A stretch of DNA of 35,339 bases from Desulfobulbales bacterium (GTDB lineage Bacteria; Desulfobacterota; Desulfobulbia; Desulfobulbales; JAGXFP01): assembly GCA_029210665.1 (NCBI GenBank), contig JARGFN010000004.1:1-35339 (forward strand), written 5' to 3'. The notes under the pieces are model-generated. The model saw only the letters and a list, made by a program, of their open reading frames with translations. It was not told the DNA's origin and searched no databases. Positions 1 through 10,195 of this stretch are shown one piece after another; positions within the stretch are counted from its first letter, which is position 1; the number at the start of each line of letters is the position of its first letter. The position numbers were made by a program, and so were the translations under genes.

Positions 1-75
1 CCAGCGTAGCTCAGCTGGTAGAGCTACTGATTTGTAATCAGTGGGTCGGGGGTTCAAATCCCTCCGCTGGCTCCA
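1..75 (+). tRNA. tRNA-Thr (anticodon TGT), first base outside window
   Basis: Cloverleaf with anticodon TGT in the loop TTTGTAA, a GGTTCAAATC T-arm and an encoded 3' CCA at 73-75. The 5' acceptor strand CCAGCG pairs with CGCTGG at 65-70. The expected first G, which would pair with C71, lies one base before the window, so the gene is cut by one nucleotide. It is the first of four tRNAs ahead of tuf, the same Thr-Tyr-Gly-Thr-tuf order as in the E. coli thrU-tyrU-glyT-thrT-tufB operon. Confidence 0.95.
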
Positions 76-85
76 TAAATATATT

Positions 86-170
86 GGTGGGGTTCCCGAG
101 TGGCCAAAGGGAACAGACTGTAAATCTGTCGGCGTAGCCTTCGGAGGTTCAAATCCTCCCCCCTCCACCA
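86..170 (+). tRNA. tRNA-Tyr (anticodon GTA)
   Basis: Class II tRNA with a long variable arm, anticodon GTA in loop CTGTAAA, T-arm GGTTCAAATCC and encoded CCA at 168-170. The acceptor stem pairs 86-92 with 160-166 except position 3, where T88 faces T164 (U3-U70 mismatch). The rest matches the bacterial tRNA-Tyr pattern. It sits 10 bases after tRNA-Thr and is probably cut from a common transcript. Confidence 0.95.
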
Positions 171-180
171 TTGATTTTTT

Positions 181-210
181 CGCCGGATCTTCGATCGGCG
201 GGGTATTTTT
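181..210 (+). other. Stem-loop between tRNA-Tyr and tRNA-Gly
   Basis: CGCCG-ATC (181-189, one bulged G) pairs with GATCGGCG (193-200) around a TTC loop, followed by GGGTATTTTT. It could be a weak terminator or an RNA-processing hairpin in the tRNA-tuf transcript. The tail is broken and genes of the same unit follow, so processing or partial termination is likelier than full termination. Confidence 0.35.
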
Positions 211-224
211 AGAGACGACAAACA

Positions 225-300
225 GCGGGAATAGCTCAATTGGTAGAGCATCAGCCTTCCAAGCTGAGGGTCGCGGGTTCGAAACCCGTTTCCCGCTCCA
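225..300 (+). tRNA. tRNA-Gly (anticodon TCC)
   Basis: A 76-base cloverleaf with acceptor GCGGGAA pairing to TTCCCGC, anticodon TCC in loop CTTCCAA, T-arm GGGTTCGAAACCC and encoded CCA at 298-300. It reads GGA/GGG codons. It is the third tRNA of the Thr-Tyr-Gly-Thr-tuf cluster. Confidence 0.97.
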
Positions 301-357
301 TAATCTTTATGGACCAGCCTCTCGGGGGCTGCCGGTGAAGTTGGTTTTTTTCGACAG

Positions 358-433
358 GCCCACGTAACTCAGTAGGTAGAGTACTTCCTTGGTAAGGAAG
401 AAGTCACCGGTTCGAATCCGGTCGTGGGCTCCA
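358..433 (+). tRNA. tRNA-Thr (anticodon GGT)
   Basis: A 76-base cloverleaf with acceptor GCCCACG pairing to CGTGGGC, anticodon GGT in loop TTGGTAA, T-arm CCGGTTCGAATCCGG and encoded CCA at 431-433. It decodes ACC/ACU and complements the TGT isoacceptor at the window start. It lies 85 bases before tuf, as in the E. coli tufB operon. Confidence 0.97.
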
Positions 434-518
434 GGCAATCGATGGTCGGTCCGGAGCAGAGGTCGAACGGGACCTGTACGGGGTAAATATTAGAAAATCA
501 GGGCAGAGGAGATTTGTC

Positions 519-1709
519 ATGGCAAAGGAAAAGTTTGAAAGAAGTAAACCGCATGTAAACATCGGTACGATCGGTCATATCGATCATGGTAAAACGACTT
601 TGACCTCGGCAATCACCCGGGTACTGGCCACCAAGGGCCTGGCCTCCGCGACCGCCTTTGACGAAATCGACAAGGCGCCCGAGGAGAAGGAGCGCGGCAT
701 CACCATCGCCACCGCCCATGTGGAGTACCAGACCGAGAAACGTCATTACGCCCACGTCGACTGTCCCGGCCACGCCGATTATATCAAGAACATGATCACC
801 GGCGCCGCCCAGATGGACGGGGCGATCCTGGTGGTTGCCGCCACCGACGGCCCGATGCCCCAGACCCGCGAGCACATTCTGCTCGCCCGCCAGGTCGGGG
901 TGCCGGCCATCGTGGTATTCATGAACAAATGCGACCAGGTCGACGATGAGGAACTCTTGGAACTGGTCGACATGGAGCTCCGCGAGCTTCTCAATAAATA
1001 CGAGTTCCCCGGCGACGACACCCCGATCATCCAGGGCAGCGCCCTGAAGGCCCTGGAGAATCCCGAGGATGAAGCGGCCGCCAAGTGTATCTGGGAATTG
1101 ATGGAAGCGTGCGACAGTTTCGTGCCGGAGCCGAAGCGCGATATCGACAAGCCTTTCCTGATGCCGGTTGAGGATGTTTTCTCGATTTCCGGGCGCGGCA
1201 CCGTCGCCACCGGCCGGATCGAGCGGGGGATCATCAAGGTCGGCGGCGAGGTTGAGATCGTCGGCATCACCGATACCCAGAAGACCACGGTTACCGGGGT
1301 CGAGATGTTCCGCAAGCTGCTGGACGAGGGTCAGGCCGGCGACAATGTCGGCATCCTGCTGCGCGGCACCAAGCGCGAGGAGATCCAGCGCGGTCAGGTT
1401 CTCGCCGCGCCGAAGACCATCACCCCGCATACCAAGTTCAAGGCGGAATGCTACATATTGAGTAAAGAGGAAGGCGGTCGGCATACCCCGTTTTTCAACG
1501 GCTATCGTCCGCAGTTTTACTTCCGGACCACCGACGTGACCGGAGTGGTAAATCTGGAGGCCGGAGTTGAGATGGTAATGCCCGGTGACAACGTCACCAT
1601 CGAGGGCTCCCTGATCACCCCGATCGCCATGGAAGAAGGCCTTCGTTTTGCGATCCGCGAGGGTGGCCGGACCGTCGGCGCCGGCGTTATCAATAAGATT
1701 ATCGAGTAG
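519..1709 (+). CDS. tuf: Elongation factor Tu, copy 1
   Basis: EF-Tu is the GTPase that carries aminoacyl-tRNA to the ribosomal A site. The 396-residue product is the normal family length. It has the P-loop GHIDHGKT at residues 19-26, then DCPGH and NKCD, followed by the two beta-barrel domains. The ATG at 519 follows a GAGGAG ribosome-binding site. The protein is identical to that of copy 2 (17645-18835); I find only three silent base differences, at 1595, 1649 and 1658. It lies behind four tRNA genes, so it is the tufB-like copy. The P-loop has Ile where E. coli has Val (GHVDHGKT). Confidence 0.99.
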   Translation: MAKEKFERSKPHVNIGTIGHIDHGKTTLTSAITRVLATKGLASATAFDEIDKAPEEKERGITIATAHVEYQTEKRHYAHVDCPGHADYIKNMITGAAQMDGAILVVAATDGPMPQTREHILLARQVGVPAIVVFMNKCDQVDDEELLELVDMELRELLNKYEFPGDDTPIIQGSALKALENPEDEAAAKCIWELMEACDSFVPEPKRDIDKPFLMPVEDVFSISGRGTVATGRIERGIIKVGGEVEIVGITDTQKTTVTGVEMFRKLLDEGQAGDNVGILLRGTKREEIQRGQVLAAPKTITPHTKFKAECYILSKEEGGRHTPFFNGYRPQFYFRTTDVTGVVNLEAGVEMVMPGDNVTIEGSLITPIAMEEGLRFAIREGGRTVGAGVINKIIE

Positions 1710-1732
1710 TTTTCGCTATTTAGATAAATTTT

Positions 1733-1757
1733 GGCTGTCGCTTAGCGCCCTTTTTTT
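1733..1757 (+). terminator. Weak terminator-like site after tuf copy 1
   Basis: A short imperfect GC stem (GGC at 1733-1735 against GCC at 1747-1749) is followed directly by seven Ts (1751-1757). The stem is poor, so this may be only an attenuation or pause site before rpmG, or chance. Confidence 0.25.
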
Positions 1758-1794
1758 ATGCGGGCTGACAACCAGCTCTATACTGGCAGGGACA

Positions 1795-1944
1795 ATGAGA
1801 GATATTATCACTTTGGGCTGTACCGAATGCAAACAGCGCAATTACACCACGACCAAGAACAAGCGGAAGACTCCCAATAAACTGGAGTTCAAGAAATATT
1901 GCCGTTTCTGTCGAAGCCATACACTTCACAAGGAAACCAAGTAG
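1795..1944 (+). CDS. rpmG: 50S ribosomal protein L33 (bL33), zinc-binding form
   Basis: A 49-residue basic protein of the large subunit, of usual L33 length. Two cysteine pairs, C9-x2-C12 and C36-x2-C39, form the zinc knuckle of the cysteine-containing (C+) L33 type. The ATG at 1795 follows GGCAGGGA. The frame stays open upstream to 1648 within tuf, but that extension has no L33 similarity, so the inner start is chosen. Its place between tuf and tRNA-Trp/secE is a common bacterial order. Confidence 0.96.
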   Translation: MRDIITLGCTECKQRNYTTTKNKRKTPNKLEFKKYCRFCRSHTLHKETK

Positions 1945-1955
1945 CGGTACGGTAG

Positions 1956-2032
1956 AGGCCAGTAGCTCTAATTGGTAGAGCATCGGACTCCAAATCCGAG
2001 GGCTGGGGGTTCGAATCCCTCCTGGCCTGCCA
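1956..2032 (+). tRNA. tRNA-Trp (anticodon CCA)
   Basis: Cloverleaf with acceptor AGGCCAG pairing to CTGGCCT, anticodon CCA in the loop after CGGA, T-arm GGGGGTTCGAATCCCTC, discriminator G2029 and encoded CCA at 2030-2032. It lies 11 bases after rpmG and upstream of secE, an arrangement seen in many bacteria. Confidence 0.96.
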
Positions 2033-2090
2033 ATCCAAAACTTTCTTGGCCTGCGTCACATCGAGGCGAAGCAAGCTGATTGAAAGGTGC

Positions 2091-2118
2091 TTGTCAGGTT
2101 GTTTTTTGCCGATACAAC
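2091..2118 (+). promoter_or_regulatory. Possible sigma-70-type promoter before secE
   Basis: TTGTCA (2091-2096) and TACAAC (2113-2118) are 16 bases apart, matching five and four of six consensus positions. It would serve secE-nusG and possibly the genes after them, and would place the repeat element at 2138-2195 inside the 5' leader. The match is moderate and could be chance. Confidence 0.3.
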
Positions 2119-2137
2119 GGCAGTCGAGGTATGATAA

Positions 2138-2195
2138 CTTATACCCTCAGGGCGTAAGTTTCGTACGAGCCGACAAGCTGTTCAACTCAGCTTTA
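2138..2195 (+). repeat. Structured leader repeat, copy A (upstream of secE)
   Basis: A 58-base segment that aligns with 30652-30708 upstream of infA at about 48 of 58 columns with one gap. It can fold into two stem-loops: 2138-2146 with 2150-2158 (one G-U pair, one A-C mismatch, loop TCA), and a perfect 6-bp stem AAGCTG (2175-2180) with CAGCTT (2188-2193). It ends about 50 bases before the secE ATG. Function is unknown. Both copies have the same orientation ahead of a gene, which suggests a leader or promoter-linked element. Confidence 0.7.
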
Positions 2196-2246
2196 TCTGA
2201 CAGAAGAACTTTACTCGCCAGCCGGTTGCAACTTTAGAGAAATTTT

Positions 2247-2507
2247 ATGACTGAGAACAAGACCGACCTACCTCGTAAAAAGAAAGGCGAAAAAGATCGC
2301 GGTGATGCGCCCGGTAAATTCAGGATAGCGCAGATCAAAGAGTTTTACGGCGAGGTAAAAAGGGAATTTACCAAGATAGCCTGGCCAAACAAAAAGAACA
2401 CCGTTACTTCGGCCGTGGTCGTCATCGTTTTTGTGACGATCATGGCATTATATCTCGGCTCGGTGGATCTTGTTATCGGCAAGCTGGTCAGTCTTGTGTT
2501 GAATTGA
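2247..2507 (+). CDS. secE: Preprotein translocase subunit SecE
   Basis: SecE clamps SecY in the inner-membrane protein channel. This 86-residue form has a charged N-terminus, an amphipathic region around FYGEVKREFTKIAWP (residues 33-47), and one membrane helix from about residue 52 to 72. That is the short single-helix form; E. coli SecE is longer with three helices. The ATG at 2247 follows AGAGA. It precedes nusG by 29 bases, the near-universal secE-nusG pairing. Its partner SecY is encoded at 28504-29814. Confidence 0.96.
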   Translation: MTENKTDLPRKKKGEKDRGDAPGKFRIAQIKEFYGEVKREFTKIAWPNKKNTVTSAVVVIVFVTIMALYLGSVDLVIGKLVSLVLN

Positions 2508-2536
2508 AATCCAGGCGGGGTTAAACGACGGAAATT

Positions 2537-3067
2537 ATGGCGCGATCATGGTACATACTGCATACTTATTCCGGTTTTGAGGAACAGGTTAAGGCAGCCT
2601 TGCAAGAGAGAATAAGAAATGCCGGGCAGGAGGAATTCTTCGGCGAAATTCTTGTTCCGACCGAGCAGGTTGTCGAGATGGTCAAGGGTACCAAGAAAAC
2701 CTCTTCGCGTAAATTTTTCCCCGGATACATATTGCTTAATGTCGATCTGAACGATCACACCTGGCATACGGTTCGGGACACCCCGAAGGTGACCGGATTC
2801 GTCGGCGACGATCTGCATCCCCAGGCCCTGTCCGATGACGAGGCGATGAAGATCATCGGCCGGATCAAGGATGGGGCGCTTAAGCCGAAACCGAAGGTGA
2901 TGTACGAAATCGGCGATTCGGTCAGGGTAACGGATGGCCCTTTTGCCAATTTTCAAGGGACCGTCGATGAAGTGTTTCCCGAGAAGGGACGCGTCAAGGT
3001 AATGGTCTCCATATTCGGCAGAGAGACTCCGGTCGAGCTCGAATTTGTTCAGGTCGTCAAGGGTTGA
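2537..3067 (+). CDS. nusG: Transcription termination/antitermination factor NusG
   Basis: NusG binds RNA polymerase through its N-terminal NGN domain and links it to Rho or to ribosomal protein S10 through a C-terminal KOW domain. The 176-residue protein has the NGN start ([15 protein letters not shown]), the FFPGYI segment, and a KOW domain around residues 123-172 ([18 protein letters not shown]). Length matches the family. Its position between secE and rplK is conserved in most bacteria. Genes for its partners RpoB, RpoC and S10 lie downstream. Confidence 0.98.
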   Translation: MARSWYILHTYSGFEEQVKAALQERIRNAGQEEFFGEILVPTEQVVEMVKGTKKTSSRKFFPGYILLNVDLNDHTWHTVRDTPKVTGFVGDDLHPQALSDDEAMKIIGRIKDGALKPKPKVMYEIGDSVRVTDGPFANFQGTVDEVFPEKGRVKVMVSIFGRETPVELEFVQVVKG

Positions 3068-3127
3068 TTGGCGGCCGCATCATTTTTACGATTGTAGAAT
3101 AATCAAGCTGTATTACAGGAGAAGACG

Positions 3128-3553
3128 ATGGCTAAAAAGATTCAGGGCTATATAAAATTACAGATTCAGGCGGGCAAGGCGAATCCTTCCCCGCCTATTG
3201 GCCCTGCCCTGGGGCAGCATGGCGTTAATATCATGGAGTTCTGCAAGGCCTATAACGCCAAGACCCAGGACAAGGGTGATATGATCATTCCGGTGGTGAT
3301 TACCGTTTATGCCGACCGCTCTTTTTCTTTTATAACCAAGACCCCGCCGGCTTCGACTCTTCTGCTCAGGGCCGCCAAACTGAAGGGTGGTTCGAGTAAT
3401 CCCAAGCGGGAAAGGGTTGCCCGGCTCTCCCGCGACAAGGTCAGGGAGATTGCCGAAATCAAGTTGCCTGATTTGAATGCCTACGATATCGAGGCGGCCA
3501 TCAGGATCGTTGAAGGCACGGCGCGGAGCTGCGGCATCACGGTTGTCGATTAG
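3128..3553 (+). CDS. rplK: 50S ribosomal protein L11 (uL11)
   Basis: L11 binds 23S rRNA in the GTPase-associated centre, where it contacts elongation factors. The 141 residues match family length. The proline-rich N-terminal signature ([20 protein letters not shown]) is present and the C-terminal RNA-binding domain follows ([24 protein letters not shown]). The ATG at 3128 is preceded by CAGGAG. It is followed by rplA as in the usual rplK-rplA pair. Confidence 0.98.
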   Translation: MAKKIQGYIKLQIQAGKANPSPPIGPALGQHGVNIMEFCKAYNAKTQDKGDMIIPVVITVYADRSFSFITKTPPASTLLLRAAKLKGGSSNPKRERVARLSRDKVREIAEIKLPDLNAYDIEAAIRIVEGTARSCGITVVD

Positions 3554-3628
3554 TCCCGGTTTTTTTGCGACGCCGCCTTACGTGATAGACCATAATATAA
3601 TCTGATCTCAGTTATTGGAGTAGCAGTC

Positions 3629-4342
3629 ATGACGAAAAGAGGAAAGAATTACCGGCAGAACCTCGCCCAAGTCGATGCCGAAAAGATGTATGGCGTTGAT
3701 GAGGGATTGGAGCTGGCCCTTAAGACCAAATACGCAAAATTTGACGAATCCCTGGACATTGCGGTGCGGCTCGGCGTTGATCCGCGTCATGCCGACCAGA
3801 TGATCAGAAGCAGTATCGTGTTGCCGAACGGCACCGGCAAAACCGAACGCGTTCTGGTTTTCGCCAAGGGTGAAAAGGTCCAGGAAGCCTTGGATGCCGG
3901 CGCCGATTATGCCGGTGGCGATGAGCTTGTCGAGAAGATTCAGGGCGGCTGGCTTGAGTTTGATAAAACCATTGCGACGCCGGATATGATGGGCACCGTC
4001 GGTAAAATCGGCCGGGTGCTCGGACCCCGGAATCTTATGCCGAACGCCAAGCTCGGCACCGTAACCTTCGACGTGGGCCGCGTGGTGGCTGAGGTAAAAG
4101 GCGGCAAGGTCGATTTCAAGGTCGACAAATCGGGGATTGTGCATGCCATGGTCGGCCGGGCTTCTTTCGGGGCCGAAAAACTCAGGCAGAATGTCTATGC
4201 CTTTATTGATCGCCTGATCCAGTTGAAACCCTCTTCCTCGAAAGGCGTCTATCTGAAAGGGATCAGCCTGTCCACCACGATGGGGCCCGGTATCAAGATC
4301 GATCCCGTCGAGGCCAGGGCCGTGATAAAAACCGCCGGTTGA
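3629..4342 (+). CDS. rplA: 50S ribosomal protein L1 (uL1)
   Basis: L1 forms the mobile stalk at the E site and in many bacteria represses the rplKA mRNA. The 237-residue protein has the canonical segment GRVLGPRNLMPNAKLGTV and the C-terminal YLKGISLSTTMGPGI signature, so it is full length. The ATG at 3629 follows TTGGAG. A 358-base non-coding stretch separates it from rplJ. I could not identify an L1-binding site in the short spaces before rplK or rplA by eye. Confidence 0.98.
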   Translation: MTKRGKNYRQNLAQVDAEKMYGVDEGLELALKTKYAKFDESLDIAVRLGVDPRHADQMIRSSIVLPNGTGKTERVLVFAKGEKVQEALDAGADYAGGDELVEKIQGGWLEFDKTIATPDMMGTVGKIGRVLGPRNLMPNAKLGTVTFDVGRVVAEVKGGKVDFKVDKSGIVHAMVGRASFGAEKLRQNVYAFIDRLIQLKPSSSKGVYLKGISLSTTMGPGIKIDPVEARAVIKTAG

Positions 4343-4700
4343 TAATTTTTTTTTGCCCGCCGGTTCTTGCCGGTGGTATCATTAGGTCGCGGTGTTGGTC
4401 TTTCCGTCCTGGCGTAGCGGGTTGTGAGAGACCGATGTCGCTTTGTAAGCAGTTTGAGTCGAAGACCGTGGGCGCCTCGTGAGGGGCTTAATCGGTGTTG
4501 CGGCTGCCCAAGCTTCGGCAGTTCGACAGCGGCCTGCCTAGACGATCGGACATATAAGTAGCGTTGTAAGCTGCGGATCAACCGGCTGAAGCCAATCTAG
4601 TTGCCTTTCAGCTATTTCCCGAAGATCTTACATTGTCTGTGATTAATCGACCTCGACTGTTTTGGTTGTAAAACTCAGTTGAAAAAGGAGGTAATAGACA
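4343..4700 (+). promoter_or_regulatory. Long non-coding rplJ leader region
   Basis: 358 bases without a gene. It holds a run of eight Ts, a 7-bp stem CCGCCGG/CCGGTGG, a GTGA-tetraloop hairpin (4474-4487) and a CTGCC/GGCAG stem (4504-4521), ending in the AGGAGG ribosome-binding site of rplJ. The place matches the leader where the L10-L12 complex represses rplJL mRNA in E. coli and Bacillus (the L10 leader family). The folding suggests such an element, but I could not confirm its kink-turn. I see no convincing promoter. Confidence 0.5.
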
Positions 4701-5222
4701 TTGAAGCGTGATGAAAAGGCGACGGTAGTCGAAGAGCTGAATAGCAAGTTTTGCGAAGCGACGCTTGCCATTGTCACCGACTACCAGGGAATGAAGGTTG
4801 CCGTGCTGGAAGGTCTGCGCCGGGAACTGAAAAAGAACAACGCCGAAATAAGGGTAGCCAAGAACACCCTTTTGCGAAGGGCGGTGGCCGGCACGGCATT
4901 TGAATCCATTACCGATTCATGCAAAGGCACAACCGCCGTGACCATGTCCTATGAAGATCCGGTGGCGCCTGCCAAAATCCTGGTCGATTTCGCCAAGGAT
5001 AATCCGGCCCTGGCAATCCGGATCGCCTGTATGGATGGCGCGATCTTGTCTGCGGCGGACATTGTCGCCCTTTCCAAGCTGCCGGGCCGCGATGTTCTGC
5101 TCGGCCAGTTGCTGTCCGTCATGAACGGCGTTTCCACCGGCTTTGTGCGCGTGTTGAATGGCGTGCCCAGCAAGCTGGTTTATGCATTGAACGCGATCGG
5201 CGAGCAGAAGAGTCAAGCGTAA
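4701..5222 (+). CDS. rplJ: 50S ribosomal protein L10 (uL10)
   Basis: L10 anchors L7/L12 dimers to the stalk base. The 173 residues match the family, with the N-terminal rRNA-binding domain and a C-terminal helix for L12 dimers (LVYALNAIGEQKS). The TTG at 4701 is chosen because AGGAGG lies about 10 bases upstream and it gives the usual start MKRDEKATVVEEL; an ATG three codons later is an alternative. rplL follows after 49 bases. Confidence 0.97.
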   Translation: MKRDEKATVVEELNSKFCEATLAIVTDYQGMKVAVLEGLRRELKKNNAEIRVAKNTLLRRAVAGTAFESITDSCKGTTAVTMSYEDPVAPAKILVDFAKDNPALAIRIACMDGAILSAADIVALSKLPGRDVLLGQLLSVMNGVSTGFVRVLNGVPSKLVYALNAIGEQKSQA

Positions 5223-5271
5223 AAACTTCTAAAATTTTAATTCAAGATAATTGTTCCAGGAGGAATTTGAC

Positions 5272-5652
5272 ATGGCTGTAACCAAAGAAGACGTAATCGA
5301 TTTTATTTCCAATATGACTGTTCTTGAGCTTTCCGAACTCGTTAAGGAACTGGAAGAAAAATTCGGCGTTTCCGCCGCCGCTCCCGTTGCGGTAGCGGCC
5401 GGCCCGGCCGGCGGTGGCGAAGCCGTCGCCGCTGAAGAGAAGACCGAATTTGACGTAATCCTTACCTCGGCCGGCGATAAGAAGATCGGGGTTATCAAGG
5501 AAGTCCGGGCTATCACTTCCCTGGGTCTTAAGGAAGCCAAGGAGCTGGTCGAAGGCGCGCCGCAGCCGATCAAGGAAGGCGTTACCAAGGAAGAGGCCGA
5601 ACAGATTAAAGCCAAGATCGAAGCCGCCGGCGGCGGGGTTGAAGTCAAGTAA
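5272..5652 (+). CDS. rplL: 50S ribosomal protein L7/L12 (bL12)
   Basis: L7/L12 is the multi-copy stalk protein that recruits translational GTPases. From the ATG at 5272 it is 126 residues: an N-terminal dimerisation domain, an Ala/Gly-rich hinge at about residues 34-55, and the C-terminal domain with the helix [20 protein letters not shown]. The frame is open seven codons upstream, but those codons overlap the AGGAGGA ribosome-binding site, which fixes this start. A cluster of strong stem-loops follows before rpoB. Confidence 0.98.
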   Translation: MAVTKEDVIDFISNMTVLELSELVKELEEKFGVSAAAPVAVAAGPAGGGEAVAAEEKTEFDVILTSAGDKKIGVIKEVRAITSLGLKEAKELVEGAPQPIKEGVTKEEAEQIKAKIEAAGGGVEVK

Positions 5653-5653
5653 G

Positions 5654-5706
5654 TCGTCTTGTTGATTAAGACGAGCCGGTGTCAAGCTCCTGGCTTGCGC
5701 CGGCTC
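5654..5706 (+). promoter_or_regulatory. Two adjacent stem-loops after rplL
   Basis: The first stem, CGTCTT with AAGACG (5655-5673), has a seven-base loop. The second, GAGCCGG with CCGGCTC (5673-5706), encloses an inner CAAGC/GCTTG helix; the two share a base or two at the junction. Neither has a T-tract, so RNA processing (as at the RNase III site between rplL and rpoB in E. coli) is more likely than termination. Confidence 0.6.
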
Positions 5707-5708
5707 GA

Positions 5709-5736
5709 CCGCGGAGGTCCTGCTTCCGCGGGTTTT
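5709..5736 (+). terminator. Terminator-like hairpin in the rplL-rpoB space
   Basis: Perfect 7-bp GC-rich stem CCGCGGA (5709-5715) with TCCGCGG (5725-5731), a nine-base loop, and GTTTT after it. The T-tract is short, so partial termination (attenuation) upstream of rpoB is the better reading. Confidence 0.45.
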
Positions 5737-5742
5737 GCTGGG

Positions 5743-5785
5743 AATAACGCTACGGGGGCAACCCCGTAGCGTTTATTGCGTTTTT
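5743..5785 (+). terminator. Strong hairpin just upstream of rpoB
   Basis: Perfect 12-bp stem, AACGCTACGGGG (5746-5757) with CCCCGTAGCGTT (5762-5773), closed by a GCAA tetraloop and extended by three further pairs past a bulged T. It is followed by ATTGCGTTTTTAT. Its stability and the nearby T5 suggest an attenuator. E. coli has a partial terminator in the same junction, which lowers rpoBC expression relative to rplJL. Confidence 0.6.
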
Positions 5786-5887
5786 ATATTACCGGATTTG
5801 GCCGTGTCTTGTTGTCTGGTCTGGCAGCAGATTTTTTCCGGGAATTTACCGTGGGCCGCATTGTTAAATTGACGAGGGCGATGCTGA

Positions 5888-9976
<4,089 letters not shown>

Positions 9977-10008
9977 TCAGTTTTGATGGCGTCGCATAAA
10001 AGTCACAA

Positions 10009-10085
10009 AACCCTTCGCCAGGCTCAGGCTGAGCGGAGCGACCTATTGATTTAGCGTTCGTGCCGAGCTTGTCGAAGTGCGCTCC
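10009..10085 (+). repeat. REP-like imperfect inverted repeat between rpoB and rpoC
   Basis: CTTCGCCAGGCTCAGGC (from 10013) is matched in inverted orientation by GCCGAGCTTGTCGAAG (about 10062-10077), with flanking arms that also match in part (GAGCGGAGC against GCGTTCGTG). The CTTCGACAAGCTCGGC-type core resembles short extragenic palindromes dispersed in many proteobacterial genomes. Only this copy is visible here, so family membership is inferred. Confidence 0.6.
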
Positions 10086-10096
10086 ATTAATCTTCG

Positions 10097-10144
10097 GGGA
10101 CTTTTTGCGAGTTCATTATTATTGATGAGTTTGCCAAAAGTTTC
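10097..10144 (+). promoter_or_regulatory. Long stem-loop before rpoC
   Basis: Positions 10097-10116 pair with 10125-10144 over 20 positions with a single mismatch (T10106/C10135) and several G-U pairs, around the eight-base loop TATTATTG. No T-tract follows, so it looks like an RNase III-type processing or mRNA-stability element rather than a terminator. It ends 51 bases before the rpoC start. Confidence 0.65.
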
Positions 10145-10195
10145 GGAATGGCGTCGGTAATTTTCTGAATAACAGAATACAGAAAGGTGTGAATC

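Noticed and set aside
54-251. Small open frames across the tRNA cluster, both strands
   Set aside because: They cross the tRNA genes and have no independent support.
498-1484. 328-residue minus-strand open frame opposite tuf, with a 355-residue counterpart at 17543-18610
   Set aside because: It mirrors the tuf gene in a GC-rich sequence and appears twice only because tuf is duplicated. It has no ribosome-binding logic or family resemblance.
1648-1794. Long N-terminal extension of L33
   Set aside because: The added residues come from the tuf 3' end and spacer and are not L33-like; ATG 1795 gives the full-length family protein. The same reasoning removes the upstream extensions of rpsJ, rplW, rpmD and the thiF-like gene.
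4349-4378. T-run and GC stem after rplA as an intrinsic terminator
   Set aside because: The T-run precedes the stem rather than following it, on either strand reading, so it lacks terminator geometry.
4553-4558. TATAAG as a -10 box for an rplJ promoter
   Set aside because: No acceptable -35 sequence at 15-19 bases upstream.
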